The translations under genes and the position numbers were made by a program. Under the pieces are notes generated by a model, which had not been told where the DNA came from, ran no database searches, and was given only the letters and a program-made list of their open reading frames with translations. From assembly GCA_029255685.2 (NCBI GenBank), contig CM055314.2, positions 43,544,772 to 43,608,771 of the forward strand: 64,000 nucleotides of DNA, in the 5' to 3' direction. Source of the stretch: Silene conica. Its lineage: Eukaryota; Streptophyta; Magnoliopsida; Caryophyllales; Caryophyllaceae. Of the stretch, positions 1 to 11,860 are shown piece by piece (the first letter of the stretch is position 1; every line of letters starts with the position of its first letter).

Positions 1-223
1 GTAATTTATATCAAAATAAGTAAATATTGCGGCCAAAAAACAATAAAGCACGTACACTTGGCATAATATTAATATATCGTCCTCTAATGATCTCCAACAT
101 ATATCGGCAGACGTAATATCCACATAAGAAGCTTCCAACGGGCTGCGTAGGACACTAAAATCGAAATCATGTGAATTTGACTACAACTTATAAACAAGAA
201 AGTCGTAACAATAAAACATAAAC
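1..223. other. Unrecognised flank left of the copia element
   Basis: AT-rich sequence with no ORF and no repeat shared with the rest of the window. The last five bases (219-223, TAAAC) would be the left target-site duplication of the copia element. The matching right copy lies beyond the window, so this cannot be confirmed. Confidence 0.4.
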
Positions 224-1171
224 TGTGGGAAAATATTTGTATATAATCCCAATTCTTTATATGCAGGATTATAACAAATTTATAATGTACGATTTATGGT
301 CATAAACGAAGAACAAGATACAAAGATTGGGATTAAGAATTAACCTTCTGTCCTTGCAAAGGCCTAAGATCAGATATCAAAACAGATATCCTCCTAATCG
401 TTGCACCCAAGATGTCCTGAGAAATACCCTTTCCTGAGCTAGAAATTGCAAAATTACCTTTAATTTTGTGTAAGATGAAAGCTAGAGAGAGAGAGGGAGT
501 ATGTATGTCGTGTAACTCGTGTTTTTTAAGTGCAGAGTGAATGTCCTATTTATAGCTACAAACAACCTTGCTATTAGACATCAACTAGGATTCCCCAAAT
601 CAGTATTTGGTTCTACCTACAGCACTTCATAACAACTGAACAACTTAATAATTGCTCAGACCGAAATTCTATCTTTATAGAATCGGTTATATCTCTCTCT
701 TGTGTAATGTTTTATCTAATAAATATCTTATATTATAATCCACTAACTAAATATAACCTTTTATATTTAATTAAATCATTTAGTTTTTATTAAATAATTT
801 CATTACACATAATTAAATATAACATTTTATATTTAATTACGAATTAACATTTTAATTCGTCTTAGCTAATATTATTTAATCAGTATTAAATAATTATGTC
901 ATCTTTACTTTGACTAACCGTTTAGTCGTATAGGGTATCAATATGATTACATTTTCATCTAATCATATCTCTCAGATTCCATCCTTTATGTGTGACTCTT
1001 AGGGACCAGTTGATTACCGTCATCTGTATGACAATAACGTCAAAATTTCTAGCAAGCCAACCGTTATTGATAAACGTGAATCAACTGGCTAAAATACAAA
1101 GTATACCCTGTGTTCCTTTAAGAGATTTATACGTGTTGTCGCACTAACTGTTGAGGACACTAGCTCCAACA
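224..1171 (-). repeat. Copia 3' LTR (948 bp)
   Basis: On the plus strand it runs from TGTGGGAAAATA to GCTCCAACA. Its first part matches 29296-29429 and 50244-50503, the split 5' LTR. On the minus strand a purine tract (AAGTGGGAGAT, 1172-1182) directly precedes the LTR start TGTTGGAGC, as expected for a polypurine tract. A TATA-like TATAAATA on the minus strand lies at 547-554 and probably marks the promoter. Confidence 0.9.
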
Positions 1172-1953
1172 ATCTCCCACTTGTCTGTACAAGTGTATGT
1201 GCGATAACTGATTCTCATATCCAGTTAAATTTCTCCCACTCAATGTAAAACAATTTGCAAATATGTATTCACAAAGGTCGTATTTTACAAGCGATTTGTA
1301 TCAAGAGTGGTTTTCCCGACTAGAGTAACTCAACTGATAACGAATCATTATTCGAGCTTGGCCAAGCATTTCAGTTACTACTCCTCGAGTGACCCTGAGA
1401 AATATTAAAACCTGATGAGGGGTGGATATTTCCTTCAACTCGAATCTTGCAGATGTAAGCACAGTATGAAATGACCAAAAAAAAATCTGCTTAGACCCAG
1501 TTACGGTCAGCTAGTGAGAAAGAAATCAAAGTCACCCAAAAGTGCCCTTTTTCTCAAGAAACAGTCGACAGTCAAAAGAATCGACTCAAGGAACACGATG
1601 GACGTCCTATCCACGACCCGGCACCGAATGTTTAATAACATTTAGGACTCAATTGCGTCGTCACGAAAATTGTCCTACGAGTTATCGTTATAATCTCGTA
1701 TCTGTGATCGATCAGTCAACGGTTTGACTTATGGTTTATTGAACCCACCATCAATCGACGTCACAAAATAATTGCCAGAGTTATCAGCTTGTGTTGGCGA
1801 TTACGGACTAAAACAAATATAATTTAATTTAGTTCACTTTTATGGTGTTCAATGTTGTCAGTACAATCCACATGAAAAACAATATATAAAACAAAATCGA
1901 TGGTGTTATAAATAGTATATGAAATAGATACAATATCCAATTCACAAAAAGTA
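1172..1953 (-). other. Copia PPT and 3' untranslated region
   Basis: Non-coding stretch between the end of pol and the 3' LTR. The PPT is at 1172-1182. A perfect hairpin (7-bp stem CACTTGT/ACAAGTG, 4-nt loop) occupies 1178-1195 and overlaps the PPT. I see no other structure here. Confidence 0.7.
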
Positions 1954-2504
1954 CTAATACAACTCAGGAACACGTTTAATTCCCATTGAAATAATGTGCC
2001 CTTCATGTTTATCATGTCTTAATGGTTTAGTGAGAGGATCTGCGATGTTATCATCTGTCGCAATCTTATCTATCACTATCTCCTTTTACTCAGTAGTAGA
2101 ATCTGCAATAACACTTTGTTTCGAGCTTTTCCAACTGACAGCAGCGCCATTAAGAGTAAAAACGAATCTAGACTGAGATTTCGAGTCATCTCGATCCGTT
2201 TGGAAGCTAGCATCTGCGTAACCGTTTGCGCAAAGCTCAGTGCCTCCACCATAAGTCAATACCCAATCTTTAGTCCTCCGTAGGTACTTAAGAATCTTTT
2301 TTTTACAGCCATCCAGTGTGGTTCACCTGAATTGCCTTGGTACCGACTCGTCATACTCAAAGCATATGCCACGTCTGGACGTGTGCATATCATGGCATAC
2401 ATGATCGATCCTATAGCTGACGCATAAGGAATGCGACTCATGCGCGCGACCTCTTTCGGTGTCTTAGGTGCCTGAGTCTTACTCAAATGCACCCCCGAGA
2501 TCAT
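1954..2504 (-). pseudogene. Copia RNase H, broken and internally deleted
   Basis: The minus strand encodes typical copia RNase H (start of domain with TRPDVAYALS, then TYGGG, DASFQTDRDDSKSQS and VSWKSSKQ-ADSTTE) and the family's C-terminal stretch containing NIADPLTKPL. Between ADSTTE (about 2088-2105) and that C-terminal stretch (about 1954-2086), several dozen codons normally present are missing, and a TAA stop marks the join. A further frameshift lies in a T-run near 2290, and another separates this segment from RT at about 2504. The enzyme would degrade the RNA strand of the cDNA hybrid; this copy cannot. Confidence 0.8.
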
Positions 2505-3265
2505 CAGAAGTAACCCCTTCTGAAGTTAGCCATGCTGAATCGGTCAAGAATCTTATCTATATAAGACTCCTGACTCAGTGATAACATCCGTCGTGATCTA
2601 TCTCTATAGATACGGATCCCCAATATACATTGTGCCTCACCCAGATCTTTCATCTGGAAATGGTTCTTTACCCATACTTTAACCGAAGATAAGAGAGGGA
2701 TGTCATTTCCGATCAAGAGTATATCGTCGACATACAACACCAGAAAGACGATCTTACTCACACTCGAATTGATATATAAGCATGGTTCTTCGACTGATCG
2801 AATAAAACCATTCTTTTTTATCACTTGGTCGAAGCGATGATTCCAACTCCTAGATGCTTGCTTAAGTCCATAAATGGAACGCTTAAGCTTGCACACTTTC
2901 TTAGGATTTTTAGGATCTGTGAAACCTTCGGGTTGTACCATGTACAAGTCCTCCTCCAAATAACCGTTTAAGAAGGTGGTTTTCACATCCATTTGCCATA
3001 TTTCGTAGTCATGAAATGCAGCAATCGCTAAGATAATCCGAATGGAACGCAGCATGACTACAGGTGCAAAAATCTCATCATAGTGCAACCCTTGCACTTG
3101 AGTGAAACCTTTTGCCACTAGTCGTGCCTTATAGGTGTCTGGTTGTCCCTCGATGGAGCGCTTTATCTTATAAAGCCATTTGCACTGAAGAGGTCGTACC
3201 TTATCAGGCAAATCAACCAACTCCCATACGTCATTCTCATACATGGAGTCCATTTCGGATTGCAT
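2504..3265 (-). pseudogene. Copia reverse transcriptase
   Basis: An open stretch of about 253 codons covering the RVT_2-type copia polymerase. It begins near MDSMYENDVWEL, continues through KARLVAKGFTQ and WQMDVKTTFLNG, and contains the catalytic YVDD (YVDDILLIGND) at about residues 178-181. It ends at the RT/RNase H boundary with a frameshift. A TAG stop lies just upstream, around 3271-3276. The domain is unusually well preserved relative to its surroundings, but it is cut off from gag and integrase by frameshifts and stops, so it is annotated as part of a pseudogene. Confidence 0.9.
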
Positions 3266-4845
3266 GGCATTAAGCTATAGCTTTGAGTCGGAACAGGTCA
3301 TGGCACCTTTATAGGTCACGGGTTCGTTACTCTCTAAGAGAAAAACGTCAACTCAGTCAAGTTCCTCGATCATACCGATGTATCTATCTGGAGGAATGGA
3401 GTGTCTACCCGACCTTCTGGGTTCCTCAGGAATACTGACCGCATCAGAAGATGAAGGAACGGTTTCCTCCATTGGTTGCTCAGTAGTTGGTTCTTGAATC
3501 TCCGACAGATCGAAGGTTCTATTACTTGTCTTATTCTCGAAAAATTCTCTCTCTAAGAACTTCGCACTAGCCGCAAAAAAAAACGCGGTGTTCGGTAGGC
3601 GAATAGAAGTAATGACCAAACATTCCTTTTGGATAACCAATAAAGTATGTCTTGACCGATCGCGGGCCGAGCTTATCCTCGTGTCTCCACTTGACATAAG
3701 CCCCAAACCCGAATAAAGGACAAGGTAGGGACGGTTCCATTCCATATCTCATATGAAGTCTTCTCAACAGCTTTAGACAGACTTCGGTTAAGTATAAGAG
3801 CAGATGACAATAGAGCAAAGCCCCATAATGAATCCGGCACAACTGTGTGACTCATCATGGATCGAACCATATCTAATAGTGTTCGATTTCTCCGTTCGGA
3901 CACACCATTTAATTGTGGTGTTCCAGGTGGAGTTAACTGTAGTACTATACCACAGTCTTTAAGGTGTTGATCAAACTCATGCGAAAGATACTTACCACCA
4001 CGATCTGATCTTAGTGCTTTAATCTTTCTATCCAGTTGGTTTTCAACCTTCGCCTGGAATTCCTTGAACTTTTCAAAGGATTCACTTTTATGCTTCATTA
4101 TGTAGACATATCCGTATCTACTTAAATCGTCCGTGAAAGTGATGAAATATCTATAGCCGTCTCGTGCGGTGATTGACATAGGTCCACATACATCTGTATG
4201 TACGAGGCCTAATAGGTCAGCAGCGCGCATTCCAACACCTTTGAAGGAAATACGAGTCATTTTGCCTATGAGACATGATTCACATGTGCCAAATGATTCA
4301 TAATCAAATGGAGATATAGCGTCATTCTGTATTAGCTGCTTTACACGTTTCTCATTTATGTGTCCCATACGACAGTGCCATAGATATGTTTGATCTTTGT
4401 CACCAACCTTTAGTTTCTTATTATTCATGTGTAATATTTCAGTCGATTGATCTAAGACATATATACCATTCATGGAAACCGCTTTACCATAAACCATTCC
4501 ATTTAAAGAGAAAATATAGCTATTATCCTTAATTAAGAATGAAAATCCGTTTTTATCGAGTACGGAAACTGAAATAATGTTCTTAGATAAACTGGGTACA
4601 TAATAACAATTATACAGATATAACTCGAATCCGCTCGATAGCGGGATCACATATGTTCCCATGGAAGCAACATCAACTTTTGCTCCATTCCCGACTCGCA
4701 GGTCCACATCACCCTTTGCGAGAGGTGTGATGTTTTTTAGGCCCTGCAAATGATTACACAGATGAGAACCACAACCGGTATCAAGTACCCAAGTTCCGAA
4801 ACTTGCATGGTTAATCTCAATCATATGTTTTTTGGTTAATCTCAA
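3266..4845 (-). pseudogene. Copia protease and integrase region
   Basis: The segment 4845-3673 is open for about 390 codons. It starts at the aspartic protease motif (WVLDTGCGSHLC), followed by the GAG-pre-integrase HHCC zinc region (WHCRMGH...CESCLIGK) and the integrase core: D in VHTDVCGP, D in LRSDRGGKY, E in GVSERRNRT. Near 3700-3710 the frame shifts; the continuation (AYVKWRHEDKLGPRS...) runs in the 3842-3567 frame and then in the 3745-3353 frame. The linker to RT (3266-3352) contains a stop. Protease and integrase would process the polyprotein and insert cDNA; this copy is inactive. Confidence 0.88.
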
Positions 4846-4851
4846 TCATAT
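4809..4851. repeat. 18-bp direct duplication at the copia/Athila junction
   Basis: The 18-mer beginning GGTTAATCTC occurs at 4809-4826 and again at 4834-4851, separated by GTTTTTT. It abuts the truncated left end of the Athila LTR and looks like filler DNA from repair. The right TSD (AAGAT, 26124-26128) has no partner here, so TSD and LTR tip were lost together. Confidence 0.8.
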
Positions 4852-6040
4852 TATAAATCCTCAGCTTAAACTAGATAGGATAAGTCAAGGGTCGAACCGC
4901 AAGGAGACAAGGTTAATTACGTTTGCGAATTTAAAGTCTATTGCAATTAACCAAAAAGGGGGGGTTGATTTATAATTTGGGACGAACAACTAAGGTAGCA
5001 AAATAACAAGAAAACTAAAATATGATGAAAAGGAGATTAAGAACTTTGGTTCCCCATGGTTAAAACAAGTCAATGAAAGGTAAAATAATCAAATGATACA
5101 ATCCCAAGGAATAAAGAATAAACCTTTAGGTCAATATTCTACCCAATCCTTACGGTCTTAGGGTTCCTAGAAAAGCACTAAACTTTCGTTCATAGGGCAA
5201 TCCCAAAGTTGTTGTTAAACTAATCCTAGTAATCTTTCAATCTCAAAGGATTAGTTCACCAACAACAATGGGGGATTGGTAATTTAATCATAAAACTATC
5301 AAAATCAAGTCTTTGCCATGGTTCCCCTAATTCCTAATCACAAGAATTAGCTATGCATGATTTTAATTATGAAACTAACAATAACAAGAATCAAGAACAT
5401 CAAAGGAATCAACATAATTAAAGATGACAATAAAAGGGAAAACATGTATTGAGAAACAATACTAAGATGAACAATAAGATTAATTGAAAGGGAAAGATTA
5501 ATTGTATCAAACTTACAAACTTAATTGGAATTCAAGAACAAAGATTGAAACTTGGAAAATATTCTCTCTAAACTATGGAGTTTTCTCTAATCTGGGCTGC
5601 TTGACCTAATTTTCGAGTTTAGGTCTCCTTAAATAAGTTCTAATTACAAGATTAAACGAGTAAAACACGAAATAAAAGTCGCGGACGCAGTCGCTGGGTC
5701 GGTCGACGTCCTATCCGGGTCGGTCGACCTCTCCTGCTGTTATCAGGCTTTCCGAATTCTGGGCTTTGGTCGGTCGACCCTTTCCTGTACGTTTCAGCGT
5801 AAATTTGGCCCGTAAACAACACTTGGATGTGCACCCGGATCCTTGCTCCGCATTATTGCTCAAAACAGTTTCCGGAGGACGATTAAAGTTCAGTTTTGCC
5901 CACTTCCGCGTATTCCTACATTTAAAACATAGAAATGCCAAAGTAAACTGTTTCGGGAGAAAAAGGAATTAAAAGTCACGAAAATATAAGAAAATACGTG
6001 CCAAAAGAATAAATAAAATGCATAAAATAGGCACGTATCA
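4851..6040 (-). repeat. Athila 3' LTR, tip truncated
   Basis: Matches 24916-26123 almost throughout. The outer 35 bp present in the other LTR (24881-24915) are absent. It is also exactly 21 bp shorter at 5768-5779, where one box of a box pair has been lost. On the minus strand it begins TGATACGTGCC right after the PPT. Confidence 0.9.
5697..5779. repeat. Box pair plus solitary box in the left Athila LTR
   Basis: Pair: 5697-5708 (last base changed C to G), spacer 5709-5717, second box 5718-5729. A single box follows at 5768-5779. The right LTR has two full pairs at the same places (25759-25791 and 25830-25862). Confidence 0.9.
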
Positions 6041-6077
6041 AACTCCCCAAACCAAACCTTGCTTGTCCTCAAGCAAG
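6041..6077 (-). promoter_or_regulatory. Athila polypurine tract with upstream hairpin
   Basis: Read on the minus strand: hairpin CTTGCTTG-AGGA-CAAGCAAG (6058-6077), then the purine- and T-rich GGTTTGGTTTGGGGAGTT, then the LTR start TGATACG. The PPT primes plus-strand DNA synthesis. The hairpin ends 17 nt from the LTR, matching the spacing in the other gypsy families of this window. Confidence 0.8.
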
Positions 6078-6978
6078 CACTAAGACTCAAAAGAAAAGAA
6101 AACTTTTAATGGAACGGATTTCATACTCTTAGGACCAAACACAACACCATGCCTAACCAATTTTAATGCAATCTTCAAATATAATCAAGTATAATGTCAA
6201 GAGCAAAACGAATTGAACATGTTGGAAAAATATGCTAAGCTTCCAACCTTGCAAGACTCATTCTAATTGGACTCTCGCGGTACGCTCGAGACACTCATGA
6301 AAGCAAAGGGTCGGATATAAATATGTGAAAGATAAGAAGATAAATAGAAGTAAAGGCTCTCACCTATCTGCGACCCATAAGAACATGCCTGCAATCTAAC
6401 ATGAATAAAATCTCTACAACCGTACATATGCATTCCCACACTAGATAACCATGACAGATGCCGAGGCAATTTTGGGATTGTGAGGCTAAAGGTAAGAAAG
6501 GTTTAAAATAAGTTATGGGTAGAGGGGTTAAACCGAGCTAACAACCGTCTTATCCACACTATAAGATCACTTCCATTAATTTTCAAAACATGCCAATGCT
6601 CAGAATTTGAGAACGAAAATCACAATTTCTCCATTTCTCTTCTCCTTTTTTTTTTTCAGAAACGCAGCCTGCTCAATGGTCGTGGTCGACCGACCCGTAA
6701 TTTAGGTCGACCGACCACCCTTGAAAACAGGGCAGACTCGTTTTTTTTTTTCTGATTTGATTTCTTAATTTTTTTTTCATTTCTTTCTTTCTTTCCTTCT
6801 CTTTCTTTTTTTTTCTTTTCTTTTTCTCCTTTCTACCGTTCTCACAAAATCAAGATTTATCAATGAAGCACAAACCAAAGGATGGCCAAAACAGTCCCAT
6901 CACTACATTACTAGCTCGGCTAGGGTAGGCAATTCATAGGATGTAGCAAATGGGATAAAAGATTCAATTTGGCTATGC
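6078..6978 (-). other. Athila 3' non-coding region, left part
   Basis: No supported ORF. It contains one inverted-orientation box pair (6684-6695 and 6705-6716, GGTCGACCGACC twice around a 9-nt spacer) and a long pyrimidine-rich tract at about 6643-6835. The region continues at 16273 beyond element F. Confidence 0.7.
6643..6835. repeat. Polypyrimidine low-complexity tract
   Basis: T- and CT-rich runs (TTTCTTTC-like) broken by the box pair at 6684-6716. On the element's sense strand this is a purine-rich tract. Confidence 0.75.
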
Positions 6979-6983
6979 GAGGA

Positions 6984-9440
6984 TGTAACATCCCGTATTT
7001 TCGTAAAATCTAATTTAAGCGTTTTAAATTATTTTAAGTAATAAAATAATATTTTAATAATTTATTGTGAAAGATTTTATTTTAATTAGTAAGATAGGTC
7101 TTAAGAACCTTAAGTCCTTAAGACGAATGCAAACTTGGTAAACTTAAACTCACGTCTTAATATCCGTTCAAGTATCCTAACCCGTTTAATTGAGTCGGAA
7201 AGGACACTTACTTAAACCCCTAAAAACACATTAGTCGACATATTCATTCATCTCCTTCAAACTTTACACTATAAACTAATTCCTCTTGAAACCTCCATTG
7301 TTAACATCTTCTTTTGATCTTTTCTCCATCATCCGTTCATCAAATCGAGGTAACGATAACATTTTCGGAATCCTCATTCAATTTCCAAGCCATCTATCAC
7401 TTTCGTTTTTCAAATCCTTAACTTCGAAAATGGGGCTGTTTTACATAAATTCTGTTTTTATGTCCTAAAACCCGTTTTTCGTGTTTGTAGGTGAAGGATT
7501 GGACAACCCGTACATCGATAGCTTCGTGGTAGAGGGGGATCTTTAGCCGGAGTGCATTTAAGGTGACGATAATGAGAAACTCGGCCTTAATGTGAATATT
7601 AGCAAGTTTTGATGTGTTCTTATGTTAGTCTCTGATTTCGTTAATGTTTATTGATCAAAGGACTTAGTATCATGTTTAGGATTGTGCTTATGTGATGTAT
7701 TCATGCTTGGTGATGTTGTTATATGCTCTTAAGTTAAATTTCAGTTTTCACAAAGTTAAGACGGATACTTGATATAATCGTTTGAGGATTGTTATGGGAT
7801 TTGTTTGTTGTTAGATAAGTAGTATTGGATGATTTATAATGTTGGGTAAACATCAATTGTAGCAATGCTTGAGTTTTGGTGTCGATTTATGAAGTTTGGT
7901 AATGGCTGGAAAATCACGAAGTTCGTATCAGGCTCCCTGAGCCGGTCGACCGACCGGCCGCCGGTTGACCGGCTGGGAGCGCGTCTTGTGTGTTTTTCGT
8001 ATTTTGTAGAAATTTGGCTTGGGACTGCCAGCCGGCCGACCGGCTGCCTGCCGACCGGCTGGTAGTCTCTTGGTGTTGTTTTGGTTGCTTTTGCGATGAA
8101 CATAAGGAAAGGGAGCCCAGCCGGCAGACCGGCCGCCTGCCAGCCGGCTGGGAGTGCTTTGGGGTTTGGGTTACGCATTGTTGAGGACCTAGGATTGAGG
8201 TTCCCAGCCGGTCGACCGGCTGCCTGCCGACCGGCTGGGAGTCCTTTGTTTTTTTCTCGTTTTTAAAGGAAAGAAGCTGAGAGGGTCACCAGCCGGCCGA
8301 CCGGTTGCCTGCCGACTGGCTGGGGATCCATGTAGGCTGTTTTGGTTTGTAATCGTTCGTAATTTTCAAACGCTTGATCGGTTTTGTTTGAAACTCGCTC
8401 CTTGCATCTTTGATATGTATTTGAGGTTCCCGGAGGACGGGCGACATTTTATTGGGTTCGGGAATGGAGTGAGGATAGAGACCCCCCGGTCGGGTAACCG
8501 AAAGGGAAACCGGGTCTCCCTCGTCTTAGTTCCCGGGATCAATTAAGTGTCGATTAGTGGTTTAAGAAGTTAGAACTATAGGTTAGTTTCTATCTTTGGA
8601 TGTTAATGGTTAAGTTGGATGTCGCGTGATGGGATATGTGTTAAGCTCACCTCTGGACCCTTTACTTGATTTGCATGTTGGGATATGTGTTAAGTTCACC
8701 TCTGGACCCGACATAGTTTGGTAGTGGGATATGTGTTAAGTTCACCTATGGACCCATTGTTAGTGTTTGTGTTATATCTGCTTGCCTAGAGTTTGGTACA
8801 GTGTCAGATATGCATGATGGAGTTGATGATTATATTGTTGAGTTATAGTTCATTCATCCAAGGCATTGGATGACTCTATGATCGGTTTCATAAATAGTTG
8901 GATTGAAAGACCCCCCGACTGGGTAACCAGTAGGGAAACCGACTCTCCTTCCTAACGGTTTATGAAGTTGGTTGAGAGCCGTGCACCAGAGTTTGCATGA
9001 TAGTGTGAGGACAGTTAATGAGATATTTATGCTTCACATGTTCATATATGTTGGAGTATTCTGTATTGCTTTAGGTGTTACGTGTTGTCACAAAAGGTGG
9101 CTAGGAGAACTCTAGTCACTCCCCACTGATTGTCGTGTACATGTTTTCATGTATGTAGGTACATGCAGGTTGGATCGGGGTTCACACGAGAGTTAGCGAG
9201 TGATGATCCTTTCATCATATGACTTACCCGTTTATCGATTAGCTAGACTCTTAGTTTCTTTTGATACAGTTTTGTCGGTGCCTGTAGGGATGTTCCATCC
9301 CAGGCTTTGTATATTTATATTTTACCTTCAGTTCCAGTTTTATTTCACCTCGCATGTTAGTTATGTAAAAAGTTTTAATTCCGCTGCATTTTTGGTACTT
9401 TGTATTTTTTAAATTTTCCGCATTCGCGAGGGGTTTTACA
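6984..9440 (+). repeat. Element F 5' LTR (2457 bp)
   Basis: Starts TGTAACATCCC and ends GGTTTTACA, followed two bases later by the PBS. It carries five GC-rich palindromic units (7941-8323). Other internal repeats include three copies of a GGGATATGTGTTAAG phrase at about 8630-8750, and two blocks of a GACCCCCC...GGTAACC...GGGAAACCG type at about 8479-8515 and 8908-8945. Confidence 0.92.
7941..8323. repeat. Five GC-rich palindromic units in the F 5' LTR
   Basis: Units of about 34-37 bp start near 7941, 8029, 8118, 8205 and 8290, so 85-89 bp apart. Each is an inverted arrangement of CAGCCGG(C/T)CGACCGG and CCGACCGGCTGG boxes. The intervening sequence is AT/TG-rich and not obviously alike between units. 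The units can form strong hairpins. Confidence 0.88.
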
Positions 9441-9442
9441 GT

Positions 9443-9455
9443 TGGTATCAGAGCA
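9443..9455 (+). other. Element F primer-binding site
   Basis: TGGTATCAGAGCA two bases after the 5' LTR, complementary to the 3' end of plant initiator tRNA-Met. Confidence 0.95.
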
Positions 9456-9959
9456 TTATTGCTCCCGACACACTCATGTGACCCCCAACCTTAACTTGAC
9501 CATATAATTGAATAATGAATGAGAGATGGGGTAGATTTAAGGAATTATCTTGTAGTCTGTTTCGTGATTGCTTTCATTAGGTTCTAACGTGTTTGTTGAT
9601 TGTCATTGATAATACTTTATTGCCTTCCAATCGACGAACCGTGGACCTATCCATTTGGCGATGAAGACCGAAGTTCCTACCAAAGATAGAAGATTTGTGC
9701 TACTGTTGGAGAATGCTTCTGAGCCTTGAAGATACTCCTCTTCCCTTGTGCATCACTTGCTTTGATAACTCTGGATGCACATCCTTCTTTTAGAATATTT
9801 GTCTATCTTGCTTGAACAGATCTTCATATCTTTTCAGCTTAACCTTGTTGCTTACTTTCTAAAGGTGCCCTCTAGGTAACCTCCCCTTTTATTGGATTTG
9901 GTGGAACTAGTCCTAGGATAACCGTAAGCTGTGTTTTGAGAAATATTGTCATTTGAAGA

Positions 9960-11860
9960 ATAACTTAAGAGGTATCGAGGGACATGTTTTGGGTGATCCA
10001 AGGGTCTAGTTGTCTATCCAATTGGGAGAGTGAAAGTGAGTGATAGGATACTTGCTTGAAGGTTGAGTTGTATACTTAATATTCGGTGGAACCTAACCTT
10101 GAGAACCATGCTTAGATCGTGAAAGTTTGTGGATTGTAAAGTACTGTTAAGGAGTTAGATAAGATAATTGAGGATATAGAGCAACCTAGAAGAATAGGCT
10201 TAAGATGCTAATGAAAAAGGATAGATGAGTAAAGTGAGTTAGTATCACTTGACTTAGGTGAGTGATTGAGCTGAGAAAGGACCGTTGTGGAGGAATACGA
10301 ATCATTGGCTATAATAGTTGAATACTCGAAGAGGTTATGACCTAAGCTTAGAGGAAGTGAATCGTTATATGACCCTAGGTTGCTTAATAAATCTTAGCGT
10401 TTATTTATTGAAAAACTTAAGAGGAACTTGAGGATGCACTCCCAGTTTGTGAATGGAATAAAGTAATTCATTGAGAGATGTAAATTTGGAAAAACTTGAT
10501 GGTTTAAAATAATTGTTAACTTGTGGACAGTGAGGTAAGTAAAGTAGATATAGCATATAAGGGTGATGACCTAAAAGTGTTATTGAATTGTCATTTGAGG
10601 GACTAGCAGAGATGAGACGTCTCAAACTTTTGGGAATAGGTAGTTGTAATGATGACATCGTTTAAAGTTTGGAAGATTAGGGTATATAAATCATTGGAGG
10701 AGTTGTTCGTTAGAACCGATAATCGAATGACTTGATTTGGGAAGTAAGAAGTGAGAACCCCGTGAGAATGGTGAGAGACCCGCACCTTGGGAGATTTCCG
10801 TAATCGTTTCTTTCATATCGCTTCTCTCTTTTCCTCTCCTTTGCTTCTCCTTCTGATCTTGGCTTCAATTTTATCGGATTCCATAGCCTAGAGTTCGTAC
10901 CTGGTCATCTCGTTGTTCCTCGAGCCGTCTTCCGTGTGTCTCTCTCGAGACCTATGTCATGTTTATCCCTGAAACACCTAGTGCGGTAACCTACATTAAG
11001 CAGACTTGGGAATTTCTTGAGGTTAGTTGTAGACCGTAAATTGGAGAGTGTTGTTGTTACTTGAGGAAAAACCCAAGGGGCTGATAGAATGTGTTTTGTT
11101 GATCCTAGTGTTGTTATGTTAATAATTGGAAGAGTAAGTGAATGATGAGATAACTGTGCTAGGTAGAGTGTTATACATGGCTTTCGATGGAACTTAGGTG
11201 CGAGAATCTAGCTGAGTCATGGATAACTGTGAGTTTGGAATATCCATTTGAGGATCTCGAGGAACTTAGACTAAAGATTGATTTCGAGGAATATAATGAA
11301 GCTACTGACGTTGCCTGATAATTGAATGAGACAAGCTAATGCTATTTGAACTTGAGGAACGAGAGTTGTTAGTAACGGTGTGAGAACATTGGAACATTTA
11401 CAAGAACTTGTGGAATTGACTGAGTGGTTGATCTTAAGTTACTTAATGGATCTTAGCATTTATCTAATGAAAGACTTAAAGGAAAATTTAGGATACATCA
11501 TCAGCTTGAGAATGAATGATTCATTGGGAGATGTAAGTCCGGAAACGCGTTGATTTGGGTATGGTTATTTCTGGACCGTGATACAAGAATAGTAGATTTA
11601 TCACATGAGTTGGGTAGTCTGAGAGTTTAATTGAATTGTCATTTGGGAACCATCGGAGATGTGTTATCTCAACTTTTGAGGAATAAATCATTGAAAGGAT
11701 AATGTTGCTTTAGACTTCGAGGAACCTTGAGATCTGAATCGTTTTGAGGAACTAGTCATGAGGACCAGTCATAGACTTGCTTGACTTGGAAGTTGTTACC
11801 ATGGTAAGATTTTGTTTTGGATGTTCAGCGTGATATTTAAGTTGGGAATTTAAGATATTG
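9960..11860 (+). repeat. Diverged internal duplication in element F
   Basis: Two blocks repeat in the same order with an offset of about 1.05-1.1 kb. Examples are CTTAATAAATCTTAGCG at 10382 versus CTTAATGGATCTTAGCA at about 11442, and ATTGAATTGTCATTTG at 10582 versus 11630. The copies are clearly diverged, with many substitutions and indels. Confidence 0.65.

Noticed and set aside
7834..8266. Overlapping ORFs on both strands in the F LTR (also at 13694-14321)
   Set aside because: They follow from the GC-rich palindromic units being open in several frames; no conserved start or domain.
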